Positions 24,600-36,677 of a stretch of 64,000 nt of DNA are shown in pieces. Under the pieces are notes generated by a model. It was not told the origin of the DNA. It made no database searches and saw only the letters and a program-made list of their open reading frames with translations. Source of the DNA: Antitrichia curtipendula (taxonomy: Eukaryota > Streptophyta > Bryopsida > Hypnales > Leucodontaceae). How positions within the stretch are numbered: the stretch's first letter is position 1; the number at the start of each line of letters is the position of its first letter. The stretch covers positions 53,954,029 through 54,018,028 of the forward strand of contig OX579633.1 in assembly GCA_951230915.1 (NCBI GenBank), written 5' to 3'. The translations under genes and the position numbers were made by a program.

Positions 24600-27500
24600 A
24601 TTTCTGTGCAGTGTATCTTCGACACAAAGCTGGTCCGACCTCGACTGGCAGGTGTGCTAACTGTGTATTCAAATTCAAACAGTATGGCACTGCCGGATTA
24701 TCACAGCTTAGAGTCATCTATCCACTTAGCTGAATGACCTCAATTTAACAAAACAAGAACTTGTCAGCATTTCTTCTTCTCTCCACTTTATTCATCTGCT
24801 TGAGCTGGTTGCTATGAGTATGCTGATCCGCGCTTTACCAAAATTCAAACTTATCTCCAGCAACAGGGTTCATTCGACCTGCCATTTTGAAAAATGGAAC
24901 ATGGATACTCATAGACTCTGTAGATATCTGCATTCATTTGTCAACGTTGAACCGACAAATCTATTTCAGGTAAGAAAGACGACATAGTGCTGTACTTGGA
25001 TTCTTCTCAGTATGAGTACTTAATATCTTGTTGTGTGATGTAGATCTCAGGGAATGCAGATGATGAGACGTCGACCATTATTTCTTACAAAAGCAATTGG
25101 TGAGATCGAATCTTTCTCTGAGCATTGACTTCTTGAATTGCATGGATTGCAATCTTCAATATTCCTCCGAGCAATTTGACAAGACGATCACCCTCTGATA
25201 ATATGTATCTACCAAGTTGGTATCGGTAGGGACATTCGCGAAATATTTCGAATATGCCAAGAAACGGATTGGGGTTTTATAATTTCATTTCTTTGATTCA
25301 GCAAGGCATTGTGTATAACGATCCAATAGATTCTGCTGTCCTAGAAGCTTCACATCTACGATCAGCAGTCTAGTACGAGTTCTTTTAGCTTTGAAATGCA
25401 TGCCATAATTTTACGATTTTATTTCTAGTTTCCCACGAACGAAATGCTTTTCTTGCTACATTTTAGTCTTGCTCTTTCTACTTGGTTGTACTTACATCGA
25501 TTACTCTCCGCTGATAACTCTGTGCAGCTGGAGCACATATTGGTGGATTTCTATATTTTTCCACGCTTCCCTCAAGCCCCTGCTCAGGGCAACCAAGAAG
25601 GGCAAAAGCTTGATATGTGCATTTCTTCCAAAAGTCTGGGTACTACTGGAGGGTCTTAGGTCACTGCTAAACCATCTTGCAGAGAATTTTTGGAAGCTGA
25701 AGACCTTCATTAATCGCAATCCCCACGGAATAAAGTCATTCTTTATAAATAGATAATGGTTCCCCAAGCCCAACTGTTCCTTATCTATTTTTCAGTGCCT
25801 TGAAATCAAATTGATAGTCATGGTAGAAATAGGTCACAGCACAGGTGTTTCAGAGCAGCAAAGTTGTGATATTCAAGTGCCCACAGCTCGAAAAACTAGG
25901 ACCACTGATCAGCGCCAATTCACTGAAGTCGTCCATGGTAACAAAAATGAGTTTTCAGTATCACTGAAATCCACATTTTAACTAAATGAATCAGAATTGC
26001 AAAAACTTCTTACTAGTGAGTCTACTTCTTAGAGCATCCTCAGTCCAAGACTCTAGATAGCCTGATACCCAACAATTTGGATGAGAATAATTTTAAAATA
26101 GCATCTTTTTGAGGCACATTCAAGTTCATACATCATATTTGGTGAGTGTGATGAGCCCCTCAATTCACCCTCTAATATTAAGTTTAGATGGATTCTTATG
26201 CAGTGGGTACAATAATATTTCAATTTGCCTATTGTGTCATTCAAAGAATTTTGCATAATATTGAATACAATGGACATTTTTTTGTCTTCTACGATTAACA
26301 TTCAATTGTTATACAATCTCAATTGAGCATACCAAATTTCAATTTCAAAAAAACAAAACTTCATTTTTGTTGATTGTTTCATTTAATATTCATGGTTTTG
26401 TAACATGATAATCGATTGAAAAACATTGGTGATGAATTTTTTTAAGTTTGATTACATAGAAATATAGGAAACATTTATACACACATCTTTCATGTTGAAA
26501 AACATCCCATTAAGTAACAAAAATATGATCTATGAAGAGTTCAATGTGAGGTGTCATATATATGACCAAACTTTGTAAAACTGATTTCTCTATATTTTAA
26601 CTAGATTTGGAAAACCATTAGGATTCATGCTTTAAAGAATGCTCAAAGTTCTCTATAAAAGAGATACTCCCTTCTTCTTTTCCTAGTAAAATAACAAAAA
26701 ATATCCAAAAAGTCTACTTTAAAAAAATGCAATATGAAATAATTAACAATGACTCACTTTCCCACTCACACTAATTGAATTATTTGGAGGAGCAATATCA
26801 TTAGGATTCATTTTTTTATTTTTGGTTTTAAATCAATGCATACTTACCCAAATAACGTCAGTGTCCGATGGATGACAAAGAATCCTTCTTTGTAAGACAA
26901 AATTGTAAATGTTTATCCTTTGAATTTTGTGTGAAAATGAGAGGTCTTGCACATTAGTTTGACCTTCAACGAGTACTCTTGGATTTTTTTAAGCAAATGA
27001 TTTTCATGGTGCCCAAAAGGATGATTTCCTTATAAATAAGCCCAACATTCCAATGTTAACCCATAAATGACGTTGTGGTCATTTTTTAGCCGATGAATGA
27101 CAAAAAATTTGTTTACGTGATACAGAAGTGCAACTATTCATCTTCCAAATTTTGTGTGAAAAGGGGATGTCTTCTACAATAGTTTGACTTCCAATGAGTG
27201 CTTTTGGATTTTCTCAAACCAATGATTCACATGATATCAAAATGGATCAAATTTCTACAGTCACTAATCTGTCCTTTAAAGGTTAAATTCTATAGGTTTT
27301 GTTCTTCCAAGATAGACCACCAAGAGTTTAACCCTGGAATGCCACAAGTGCCATTCTTTGGCGTTTGGATGACAATCCAATGTGCTAGAAAGAGTTTGAA
27401 AGCATTTTTCATCCTTATTTTCTTCTTGACCTTTCATGCTAGGTTATGAAGAGTATCCAATTGAATTTGTAGTCTTGCTAGTGTTTGTTTTTACGTAAAT

Positions 27501-28660
27501 GAAAAGTAAGTAAAAAAACGGATCACAAAATATGCTATTTTAGTATATTTTGGAAAGTTCTTACTCCATGTTCTAAATCTAAAGTTTTTCCACAAAAATG
27601 ATATTTCTTGAGTTTGAGCCCAACTAATAAAATGAAGGTCATCTACTCTAGTTTCTACTCCAATTTGAATTTTGAATTGTTTTCTTCCTAATATTGAATA
27701 TTTTATTGCAATTTGAACTTTACATGTGTTTTCAATGTCTATTGAATTCTAATTATAGAATGACATGGAAATTGAGTTCACATTTTGATGTTCTTCATTG
27801 TAATATACAAACATGGTGGAATTTTCAATTTTTTTGAAATATTTTCTATTTGATGTGATTTTTCTTCACTTTTTCTTCAAAAACTCTCAAAAAAATCAAA
27901 TTTTCACAAAAAAATCTAAAACTTTTTGCGAAGTAAAGAAGGCATGTGATTTCATCTCTGAAAAATAAAAATAAAATTTTTCATACATACCCAGTTGCAA
28001 AATGGCAGCAAACATGAGGCTTGAAATCAATGGTCATAGGTCCATCATTTAAGAGTTAATGTTTGCTATCTCAGACCGTCTCTTCACATTGAAGAGACTA
28101 GCTACAGCCCTGTCGGTCAGTTGAACATGTCTGCTGAAAGGAGTCCAAGCTTCCCCCGTTTTAACTGCTCCTTATACTGAGACCCCTTTCCCCTTCAGTG
28201 TTCCTCCTTCCTCCGTTGCCACTGTGACGACCCGTCTGGTTCAATTCACATACTTGAAATTTGAACAGTGCCTGTGCATCCCAAAGCAGCAATGGATTCA
28301 TCAAATTTGTGGCTGCTCTAATACTGGATCAATTGCGGTCTTCATATGAACCATGTGAAACTTGTCTCTTGCTTGGGCTTGGCATGGAGTTGGGCTTGAC
28401 CTACCTTGGCGCCCACACCTGCTTGCAGAGGCCAATGACTTCCAACTGAGATGCTTTGCTGAAGCATTAATATCGTCACCTGTTGCTGGGTGTCACATTT
28501 TGACCATTAATTCCGGTAAGTAATTCCGTATGGGTCATAAGCAGATTATTGGAGGGTATGAGGTTCGAAATTGAAGATCTGCACTTCACCTGGTGAGAGA
28601 TTCGAATTCGAAGTGTTGTTCTCTTGCATCAGGTAAACAGTTTCGGGCCGGATTCAAGTA
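24600..28660. other. Downstream and intergenic region with repeats
   Basis: 24600-25800 has gene-like composition and probably holds the rest of the Tim17-like gene and its 3' UTR, but I could not fix exons there. 26865-27080 and 27085-27290 are two head-to-tail copies of the dispersed repeat also present at 22300. The second ends in TCCTTTAAAGGTTAA, similar to the right end of the piggyBac-like family. Copy B of that family follows at 27328. 28060-28660 is probably promoter for the next gene. Confidence 0.45.
27328..28059 (+). mobile_element. piggyBac-like non-autonomous element, copy B
   Basis: The 732-bp element is flanked by TTAA on both sides. The left end reads TTAACCCTGGAATGCC, and the right end read inward TTAACTCTTAAATGATGGAC. 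The subterminal hairpin GCCATTCTTTGGC and the motif GTTTGGATGA are conserved with copies A and C, as are many interior segments (for example ACGGATCACAAAATATGCTA). No transposase frame is present. Confidence 0.8.
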
Positions 28661-28664
28661 CAAG

Positions 28665-30210
28665 ATGGCGGGGATGTCCGGGTCCAGCCCTTATGCCGTG
28701 CTTGGCTCTCGGGAGTTTTCTCGAGTACGCCAATTTGACATGGAAGAACGGAGGAAGAGGATTCTCGGAAACCCTAAGTACAATATTGCGGTACCGATTT
28801 CACTACCGTCACTTGATTCGTTTCATGCACCCGATTCCAGTGTAATAGTCGATTAATTAGCCTTGTTTCGCTCACGGCCGTTCTATCACGAGAGCTCCAA
28901 CTCGATCGATCTCATACTCTGACCATGTACCAGGTGGATAAGGAAGCCCTGGACAAGCAAGTGAATGCTGAGATTGAGTACCGACTGAAACAAGAGAAAG
29001 CCAAGGAGCAATTCGGTGTGTAGCCTCAAATCTTCACAATTTCAACTCTGTCGTAGAAATGCGTGTCTAATGCTCGATCATCATTGTAGACCTTCTGACG
29101 ATAATCTGAACGGGTGGCAGAGCAATGGGAACTTGCGAAAATCGATTCCATGAAGAAAGCTGAAGAAGTAATCGAGTAAGACAGGATCTCTTCCACTCTA
29201 TGCTTCTGTTTCGGCAATAGATTTGATTAGTTCCCGCAATAGATTTGAATAGTTCCCGAGGTCTTACACAAGTGGCTGGGTCCTCGGGGTTTGATCGCAA
29301 CAGTAGGGACAGGAAGATCAACAGCATGGAGTATGAGCAGTACTGGCAAGAGCAGCGGAAGTGCAGATTACAAAGAGATGTGGACGAGAAAATGCACCTT
29401 CTCTCCGTGAATGACAGGGCAAGTGCCATTGCTATCGTCGACACAAAATCCAATTAGGTCTTTTTTAAGCTTGCTGAACTTGGTGATAAGCGTAGTGGTA
29501 GAAAGAGAGATCAAAAGCGGCCACTAACCCGTCGTTGTTTCGGGTGATTTCAGATCGGGCCTTTCGACAAGCTCCGCTACGACGATCAAGAAATGGAACC
29601 GCAGAAGAGTACCGCAATCCAGCTATCTGTGAATCATACTCGGTTATGGCAAGAGCAACTGGCTATGCAGAAGAAAGAGCAGGAGTCCAAGGCCAGAATT
29701 GACTGTATCCAAAAGGATATCGAGAACCGCAAACGCATGCGTCTGATGGAAGAAAATGTAAGTGTACTGAGGGACTGACTTTCAAATATTAAGAGGAGAG
29801 GATGCCGAGCTTATTCCTCGAATTGTTAATTTATACACTTGCATTGTGAAGCAGATCAAAGCACAAATATTTGACCGAGATAAAAAGATCGAGAGGGAGA
29901 TGCTGAACAGGAGCCAAGAAAAATTTAAAGAGTAAGCGCTCTGTCCGATTTGAAATTCAGTCCGCTTCATGCTTGATGCAGACATGCTTGGAGAACCTGA
30001 GGATGTCTGTCACACTTGCACCAGATGAAAGGGCGTCCTTTTCGTCTTCGGTCTGTCTTTGTTTGCTGGGATGCATCTATGCACAAAATTCTGACGATGA
30101 GTTCTGGAAACTGGAATATTGATTGCAGAGCTCAACTCGAACACTTGGAGAATCACATGTACCAGATTGCACCCGAGTACTTCGACCAATTCCAAACAAC
30201 TGCTCGCTGA
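28665..30210 (+). CDS. RIB43A-like flagellar microtubule (protofilament ribbon) protein
   Basis: Seven exons join in phase (28665-28790, 28934-29015, 29121-29175, 29253-29406, 29554-29757, 29855-29931, 30129-30210), giving 780 coding bases, 259 residues. RIB43A proteins are inner-arch proteins of axonemal doublet microtubules. Visible family signs are ERRKRILGNPKYNIAVDKEALDKQV near residues 29-53 (written here with the conserved V-D-x-E-A-L-D-x-Q-V core), a GP..K....D....Q..Q...W.EQ segment in exon 5, near-continuous charged coiled coil, and the C-terminus EYFDQFQTTAR, like the F-x-Q-F-N-T-x-x-R end of the family. It is shorter than the usual ~380 residues, lacking part of the middle, so either an exon was missed or it is a reduced member. 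It implies motile sperm. Exon 4 is the least certain. Confidence 0.65.
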
Positions 30211-31374
30211 CGCTATAAACGGCTTTAAATACAGCTGCTGCTGCGAATCATTTTATCCAGATCTAGACAGGCCATTTCTGGAGTACAACTTGCGACAATT
30301 TGAGAGGTTCGAGTCAGGGCCAAGACCTTCGATCAGCTCACAGTGCTCAGTAGCTGAGACTCTACTGCATTTTCGTCAGTAATGCAATTAACACGAGAAC
30401 GTTGAACCTCTCCCTCTATCTTGTCACAGTAAACATTGTACAATAAGTCTCCATTGTTTTTATAGAATTAACGCAAACTTCTAGTAGCAACACTGTTAAG
30501 GATGCCTGCGACAGTAGTTTCGCTAACAGATTTGTCTCACACGTCTTGGCTTGTTGATGCCTCTACAAGAATCAATAGCTGCTGTACAATTCTTGTTTGT
30601 TTAAATACCGATCTTCAGAAAAATGTTTGACGTTAAGAAGTTTCTCGATCTCCATTGTTTCAGAAAGCTACATCATCAAACGATGATGAATGATGTAATT
30701 TTAATAAAAACTTGTTAATTAGTTTCTGGATCTCTACTATTTCAGAAGGTCTCCAAGCTGAATGAGGTAACTTTAAGAAATTATCGTCGAAGATTGACTA
30801 ATTATCTAACAGTCGTCTTCTCAAGAACTGCAACAACACGAGCAAACACACGGCGAATGAACAAACATGCGATTCATGATCCACCGCGCGCAATTGCATT
30901 TTCTTGCCGTTTGTTCATATCAACGAAGAGTTCACAAGACTTACAGAGTGACTTCAACGATCACGGAACTTCCAACCGTCATGCCTGTGAGAATTGCACC
31001 AAACGGCTGCTTAGCTTCATCCAGGAGCAAGAAAAAGAGATCAACAGATGAAGAGCCCCAGCGCACTAATACTGTTCATCTTTGAAGTCTAACTGTCTGA
31101 TTGCAAGACATTGGACAATCCATGCCTCGATTTTAATCAACGAAGTTACGCGTCCCTCTCCGGTTGGAACCTGAGGAACCCTAGAACTCGAGTCCAACAT
31201 CATGCAAAGAACAGGGAGAACAAATTTTTCAAAGGTGTATGCCGATCATCAACACTCGAGCGCCGTCCATAATTCTAGTCGCAACCATTGCTTGGTGAGA
31301 ACTTAGAATCGCTCATGGAACGACCGTGAAATGAGCCGTTGCAACCATTGAGAACTTTCGGTGTTGCAGCGAAG

Positions 31375-32520
31375 ATGAAAACTACCGTCCGGAGCTCGAA
31401 ATCTCCATCGAAGACCGATACTGGAAGTAAGCAATCGACCATGCCGACCAGCTCTATAGTAGGCCACGGCTCGTCCGTGCCACTTTCATACCTAAGCAAC
31501 CGGGATTTTGGTAAGCAAACCCTATCACCTGCCATTTTCCTTAACATTCCATACAAAACTCTGTCAATGTCCACTCTTCAAGCATTGTTGAATTCGAAAT
31601 AGGATCCCTCAAAGGGGTGTAACTGCAAATAGCTTCAACTTTCTTACTGACTGTCCAAATTCCAAAATTCAAGTCGGAGATGAAAATTTATGGAAGTCTA
31701 GTTTCTTATTCATTTTGAAAATCTAAAATAATTTAAATATTGAGTGTTTTATTTCAATTTCAAGCTCTAAACGAAACTTGACTTAAAAGTTATAATCGAA
31801 GTTTAGTATAGTCGATTTGAGAGTTTATTTTCCAGTGCTACTTGCATCTTATGCAAAAAATTTAGGTCAAGTGAAGATGTTCTGTTACTCGTATCAATTT
31901 TCATTGAATTTCACTGCAGCAGTTCTATCAATTGCAATATGTCATGGAGTCATTTCGGAAATTTTGGAAATTCATAGACATCATCTGACTTCACACCTGT
32001 AGTTAAAAACTAAAACACAAAAAGTTTGTAAAGATATAAATGGCCAAGTTGCAAACAAATTTTGACAATACCAAAATAGGGCAGGAAGTTCAGTTTAGGG
32101 TTAATTCCCGTAGCTTGCGAATTCTCACATGGGAAACACTACCGGTAATGCTGTCGTGTGCAACCGTTAGCCGGCGTTAATGTTCTCCTTCCTGAAGTTT
32201 GCATGCTTTTAATTTAGGGCGGCTTTTGCGTCATGATGGTAGATTGCTATGCTTGAAATGCAGGAAGGTACAGTGCACGAGGAACCGGCAGTGTGAATTT
32301 CTTGCAGAAGAATCGCCTAGCGTGCGGCCGGAACGGCATCGGCAATCCGGCGGGAGGATCCTCACCCCCTCGAAGCAAGATTGGGCAGGCTCCCATGATC
32401 GGCGACGCGCTCGGTACTCTCAGTAACAAAGGCTCCAGTTCGTTCATGAGCGCCGGGCACAACGGCATGAGGGATACCAACCTCAAGGACGGTTTCAAGA
32501 AGCGGGACACGTCCTTTTGA
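31375..32520 (+). CDS. Small basic, Ser/Gly-rich protein of unknown function
   Basis: Two exons (31375-31510 and 32264-32520) with consensus GTAAGC donor and CAG acceptor give exactly 393 bases, 130 residues. I do not recognise it. The first exon encodes a Ser/Thr/Lys-rich, probably disordered N-terminus (MKTTVRSSKSPSKTD start). The second contains a short block FLQKNRLACGRNGIGNPAGG and ends in a basic tail closing with KKRDTSF. There is no membrane segment or signal peptide. The second exon is clearly richer in GC than the surrounding DNA, typical of coding sequence here. It follows the RIB43A-like gene on the same strand about 1.2 kb downstream, so a shared sperm or cilium role is possible but only a guess from position. 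Confidence 0.55.
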
Positions 32521-32587
32521 CGATCGACGTAGATCGATGTTGCTGCTTCCGACAATTTAGCAATGCTTCTTTTCAAACCATACACGC

Positions 32588-33087
32588 TCGCTTTTATTCA
32601 AAGGATTGATAGCGTCAGGCACAGGTGTGTACGTCAGACAATATGTTTGGAACGGACAATAGCTTAAATCTTTCGAATCCTGTACTGATGGTAACAATGC
32701 AGCTTCAACTAGGTTTACAAACATGTTAGATCTCTGGCATTCTCGAATCTGGTTTATATGCTCCCGTTTATTCAAGGATTGATCTCGTAGCGCACAGGTG
32801 TGTCAGACAATGTGTTTGGAACGGATAATAGCTTGAATCTTTCGAATCCTATCGTGATGGTGACAACGCAGCCTCAACTAGGTTTGCAAAAATGTTAGGT
32901 CTCTGGCATTCTCGAATCTGGTTTATATGCTCGCTTTTATTCACGGATTGATCTCGTAATGCACACGTGTGTCAGATAATGTGTTTGGAATGGACAATAG
33001 CTTGAATCTTTTGAATCCTGTAGTGATGGTAACAATGCAGCTTCAACTAGATTTGCAAACTTGCTCCTTCTCAGGCATTCTTAAAAC
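32588..33087. repeat. ~170-bp tandem repeat, three units
   Basis: Units start near 32588, 32762 and 32931 (periods 174 and 169). Each contains GGATTGAT, CACA(G/C)(G/G)TGTGT, TGTTTGGAA(C/T)GGA and CTTCAACTAG or CCTCAACTAG segments. The array begins about 70 bp after the stop codon of the small gene, so part of it may lie in its 3' UTR. Unit 1 carries a small insertion (GTACGTCAG against GTCAG). Confidence 0.8.
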
Positions 33088-33730
33088 TGGTTTGATTCTC
33101 TCCACGGAAGTCGATTTCTTACAGATCCTGGAAACGACCATTCTGTGATAGTGATCCTTGAACATTTTCGATCCAGCTATGTGAAGCAACCAGGCATTCA
33201 TTTTCTCGCTTTTCTCTGGGGTGGCTTCAAGAATCTGGTTGACAGGAGCTATCAATTCTGGTGAATTTTTTGTGTTATTTTTATTATCTGTTATTTTGAG
33301 AGGTACAATACAATTTTTGGCAATTCACAACAATTTTTTTGGTTCAAGGTTGGTTGAATAATGTGTGTGTTTTTCAAAAAAAACTTGTAGGTTTGTAATT
33401 GAATCCAAAAATTTGTCAAAGTTTAGTGATACTTGGCTCCATAAAAATGATCGATGTAATTCATACAACACTTACTAATAGAAAAATGGATGTGAATTAA
33501 GATGATCTATGCTTGGTCCACTAAGTGTTTACCAATACGTATTAGTGTTTTTTTTTTTGGCGATTTGGTGCAAAACTGCACCAAATTTTATGGCCTGGCA
33601 CCATGCCTATAGGAAAAAATGGTACTAGAAAGATGGAAAATCGCTAGAAACTTCAAATAAAAAAACAAATCTTGGATGAAATATCCAGATTCTGAATGAA
33701 AACCGAACTACAGATATGTGATATGTGCTA

Positions 33731-34016
33731 AGGTAGGGGGTTGTTAAAGCAACCCTTTAAGAGCTGATTGCATTTTCAGGGAAGCTAAACTCCTTGAAAC
33801 AGTTTTCAGCAAATTTTACTAGGAAGAAAAATGGAATTGGCATCTAATCCAAGTCGTTTCATATTTTTTGAACCTTTGTGGAATTAGTTACAATTTTTTG
33901 AAGTTGAAATGGAGTAGTTTCTAAAAGTGCCTCCCTCTTGAAATGTCCAACGTTAGTACATTGAAGAAAGTAAGATGTACCTCTGTGTTAGAGGTCGCTT
34001 TTATAGACCCCTACCT
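33731..34016. mobile_element. AGGTAG-family TIR element carrying one 158-bp unit
   Basis: The left end AGGTAGGGGGTTGTTAAAGC and the right end, read inward, AGGTAGGGGTCTATAAAAGC form inverted repeats. A TA precedes the left end, as in the related elements at 51042 and 52450. The interior contains a single copy of the 158-bp unit amplified at 9734-10208 plus the same tail (GAAGAAAG, then GTGTTAGAGG). The element therefore explains the origin of that array. Confidence 0.65.
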
Positions 34017-35771
34017 GAATATGATAATTTCTATCTAATATATGAATGAATGTTGAAATTTGGAGCACCACTATAACATTCAATATTGTCACTTTGGCAC
34101 TTCATTAAAAATGAAAAAATAATAATCCTAATATGTATAGTGAATGTGGTTGGGTTGCTTGAAATGGAAGAATGGAAGAAAGAAGTACTTTGAAGTGTGA
34201 ATGTCTGTAAAATAATTCTCCACCATTCACCGACTATAATAACAATAATGAACAATGAGTCAATCAACAAGTAATTTATTAAATGGTTTTTTAATGTTAT
34301 CCATCTACAAATATACTAACCCACATACTTTGAATTAGCATTAGACCTAAAAAATAATGCTTCATAAACTAAATAAGGGAAACATTATAGCTTCTACATG
34401 TGTTGATGCTATGAGACAATCATATATCTCATGCATTTTCTACTCATAAATCCATCTTGTTGGAGATTCTACTTGCTCAACGAACTGAATACCTATTGTT
34501 AGGAGGTGATTGTCTCATACACTTTTTATTTCAATTTGGCATACATAGTTGGTTGCCATGATTAAGTTATAGCAAGAAGTAACTAGACTAACATTGGGAA
34601 GTACTACTAGTATATTTTTTTTTTTGTTTCACCAATCAAGGCATGGTTGAGATGGATTTTAGCTACCAATAGTATTAGTAATTGAGTCACATACCTCATA
34701 GTACACAATACCTTTCACAATAACTCATTGGCATTGACAATCTAATGCACAAGCTAGTAATAACTTCTCATCCACAATAACTCATTGGCATTAATGATCT
34801 AATGCACAAGCTAGCAACACACTTATTCTTTGTCGGTTATCAATTCCCTTGATTAGAATACTCTGCACAAAAAGAAATGTTAAAATATCAAAACCAAATA
34901 ACCAACACTCTTCTTATAGAAAAGGGCTATGTAGTGCGGTTTCAAAAATACGATGGACACTCTAACGGTCATTTATGCATTATAAAATGAACTATATTGT
35001 TATCAAGTCATTAGATTCTAAAGAAGTACTTGCAAGATTGTTGGTGCAATAAAAAAATCACTCAAAATAAATTGGCGCACTATATAAACTAAACACTAGC
35101 TATGATATTAACTAATAACAAACTTAGTATTTCAAGAACAAAAAATATTATATAGGAAATCTTTCCTATGATCTATGAAGAGGGCCTTCCTGTGTTACAC
35201 TAACTATAAAGAGGTCTCTTGAGACTATTATACATGGTGGTTAAAGTTCGGAAACAGTATTTCTAAAAACAAATACTGAGATTGTTGGAATATTATTTTG
35301 AAAATTTTGGAAACAAAATTGTATGGAAAAAAATTGAATTTTTCTATTTTTCAAGCATTTATCCTAAATCACAATTACCAACTTGAATTAATTACTCAAT
35401 AGGGAATGCCAATTTTGACCACCGGGCATGATATTGCACAATTACCATGACCATAGGAAAAACATCTCATAAATCAAAAAGAGAATCCATCTTATCAATA
35501 GGATGCTCTGGCTTGAAACCATCTAGTAATCTTGCTGAAAACCCTACTTCCCACTATAATAGAACCTCTACAAAGTAACAGGGCCAAGACTAGCTGACTA
35601 TATTACATTAGAGACGTTCAATTACATTAGGGAGGATCATTTGCAATAATGACATTTGTCTACAGCCCAAACCATGACTGGCAATCAAAGTTATCTTAGG
35701 GAGGTAGTTAATACTTTTTAGAGAGTATTGCTTCAGAGAGGTTCCACTATAATGCAGAAAAATTTGTGACA
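34017..35771. other. AT-rich intergenic DNA
   Basis: No gene was seen. A 57-bp direct duplication starts at 34716 and 34773 (shared CACAATAACTCATTGGCATT and CTAATGCACAAGCTAG). Otherwise sequence is AT-rich with no assignable features. Confidence 0.5.
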
Positions 35772-35913
35772 TAAAGTAGTCTGCTCTAAAAGCGACCATG
35801 TTCTAAATGCGACCTCTATCTAGGAAGGAGTGACATATTGCTCCAAATATCTGTTATTGTCAATGATGAATTAGGTAGGCTTAAGTGGTCGCTTTTAAGA
35901 GCAGACTACCTTA
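35772..35913. mobile_element. Short AGGTAG-family TIR element (~140 bp)
   Basis: The left end TAAAGTAGTCTGCTCTAAAA and the right end, read inward, TAAGGTAGTCTGCTCTTAAA are inverted repeats of about 29 bp, followed inward by GCGACCA on the left and GCGACCAC on the right. The interior is only about 80 bp. The termini match the ends of the elements at 51040-52193 and 52448-52861, so this is a deletion derivative of the same family. Confidence 0.75.
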
Positions 35914-36096
35914 GTACCGGGAATGATCTTTGCTTCTAGATCTTGTTCTTTTTCTAGGACGACTCCTGGAGCGTCCTCTTCGTGTCGATTGGAGGTGAGG
36001 CTGAGCAGGAGGCTCACAAGGTGGTTGTGGTGACTTGTCGCAGTAGGGATACTTTTGATGATCAAAATGTGTGCACATGTTTGTTGCAAGCCTGAT
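35911..36096 (-). CDS. Possible last exon of an unrecognised gene, RS-rich C-terminus
   Basis: After a pyrimidine-rich tract ending in TTTTTCAG the minus strand stays open for 61 codons. It starts IRLATNMCTHFDHQKYPYCD, passes through a Pro-rich linker and ends in an Arg/Ser-dipeptide tail (RSRSRPRKRTRSRSKDHSR). Such tails are typical of nuclear splicing-related proteins. The phase is compatible with two upstream candidate exons at 36800-36678 and 37421-37377. The stop codon TAA coincides with the terminal bases of the TIR element at 35772-35913. I could not assign a family; a loose resemblance of the upstream exon to PRP38 was considered and not accepted. Confidence 0.4.
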   Translation of the reverse strand: MRLATNMCTHFDHQKYPYCDKSPQPPCEPPAQPHLQSTRRGRSRSRPRKRTRSRSKDHSRY

Positions 36097-36677
36097 CTGA
36101 AAAACAAAACCAAAGTATCCAAAGTCTGGATTTTTATTTTGGTTATGAAGATGAACTTTCATATTACTCAATATAACCTCAAATGGTTGGATCCTATTTA
36201 ATGATAATCAATTGAGTGTCTCAAACAGTCATCACAACAACACTATCTCTTGCAATCGTGATGTATGAAAAAGATGGATTATCGAGAGTAAGGCAGATTT
36301 GAAATTATTGATGTACAATTATTGACTAAGTATCATGAAAGTGATAGCAGACTGAGCTTTGTTTGTAAGGAATAGCTACCCAACAATAGAGTGGTGAGGG
36401 ATGTTGTTTTCATTATGAAAGTTGCACTTTCACATTATTGGTTGTAACCTCAATGGTTGGATCATGTTCAATCATCTCAACCAAGTGTCTAAAAAGGTTG
36501 TCACAATAGGGTTACAAAGAAGGTCACAGTTATAAGATATAACCGCCCTCACCATATCCTATACTTGGTTGTCACCTCTACATAAATGGGCTCCATTGAA
36601 GCAATGAAAATCAAATGTTCTATACATGCAATGCAAATAGTGCTAGGAGAAGAGATTTCAAGTCAATGAGGTCATAC

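Noticed and set aside
26865..27290. Additional piggyBac-like elements ending TCCTTTAAAGGTTAA
   Set aside because: A TTAA occurs at the right edge, but no matching left end was found, so it is described only as a dispersed repeat.
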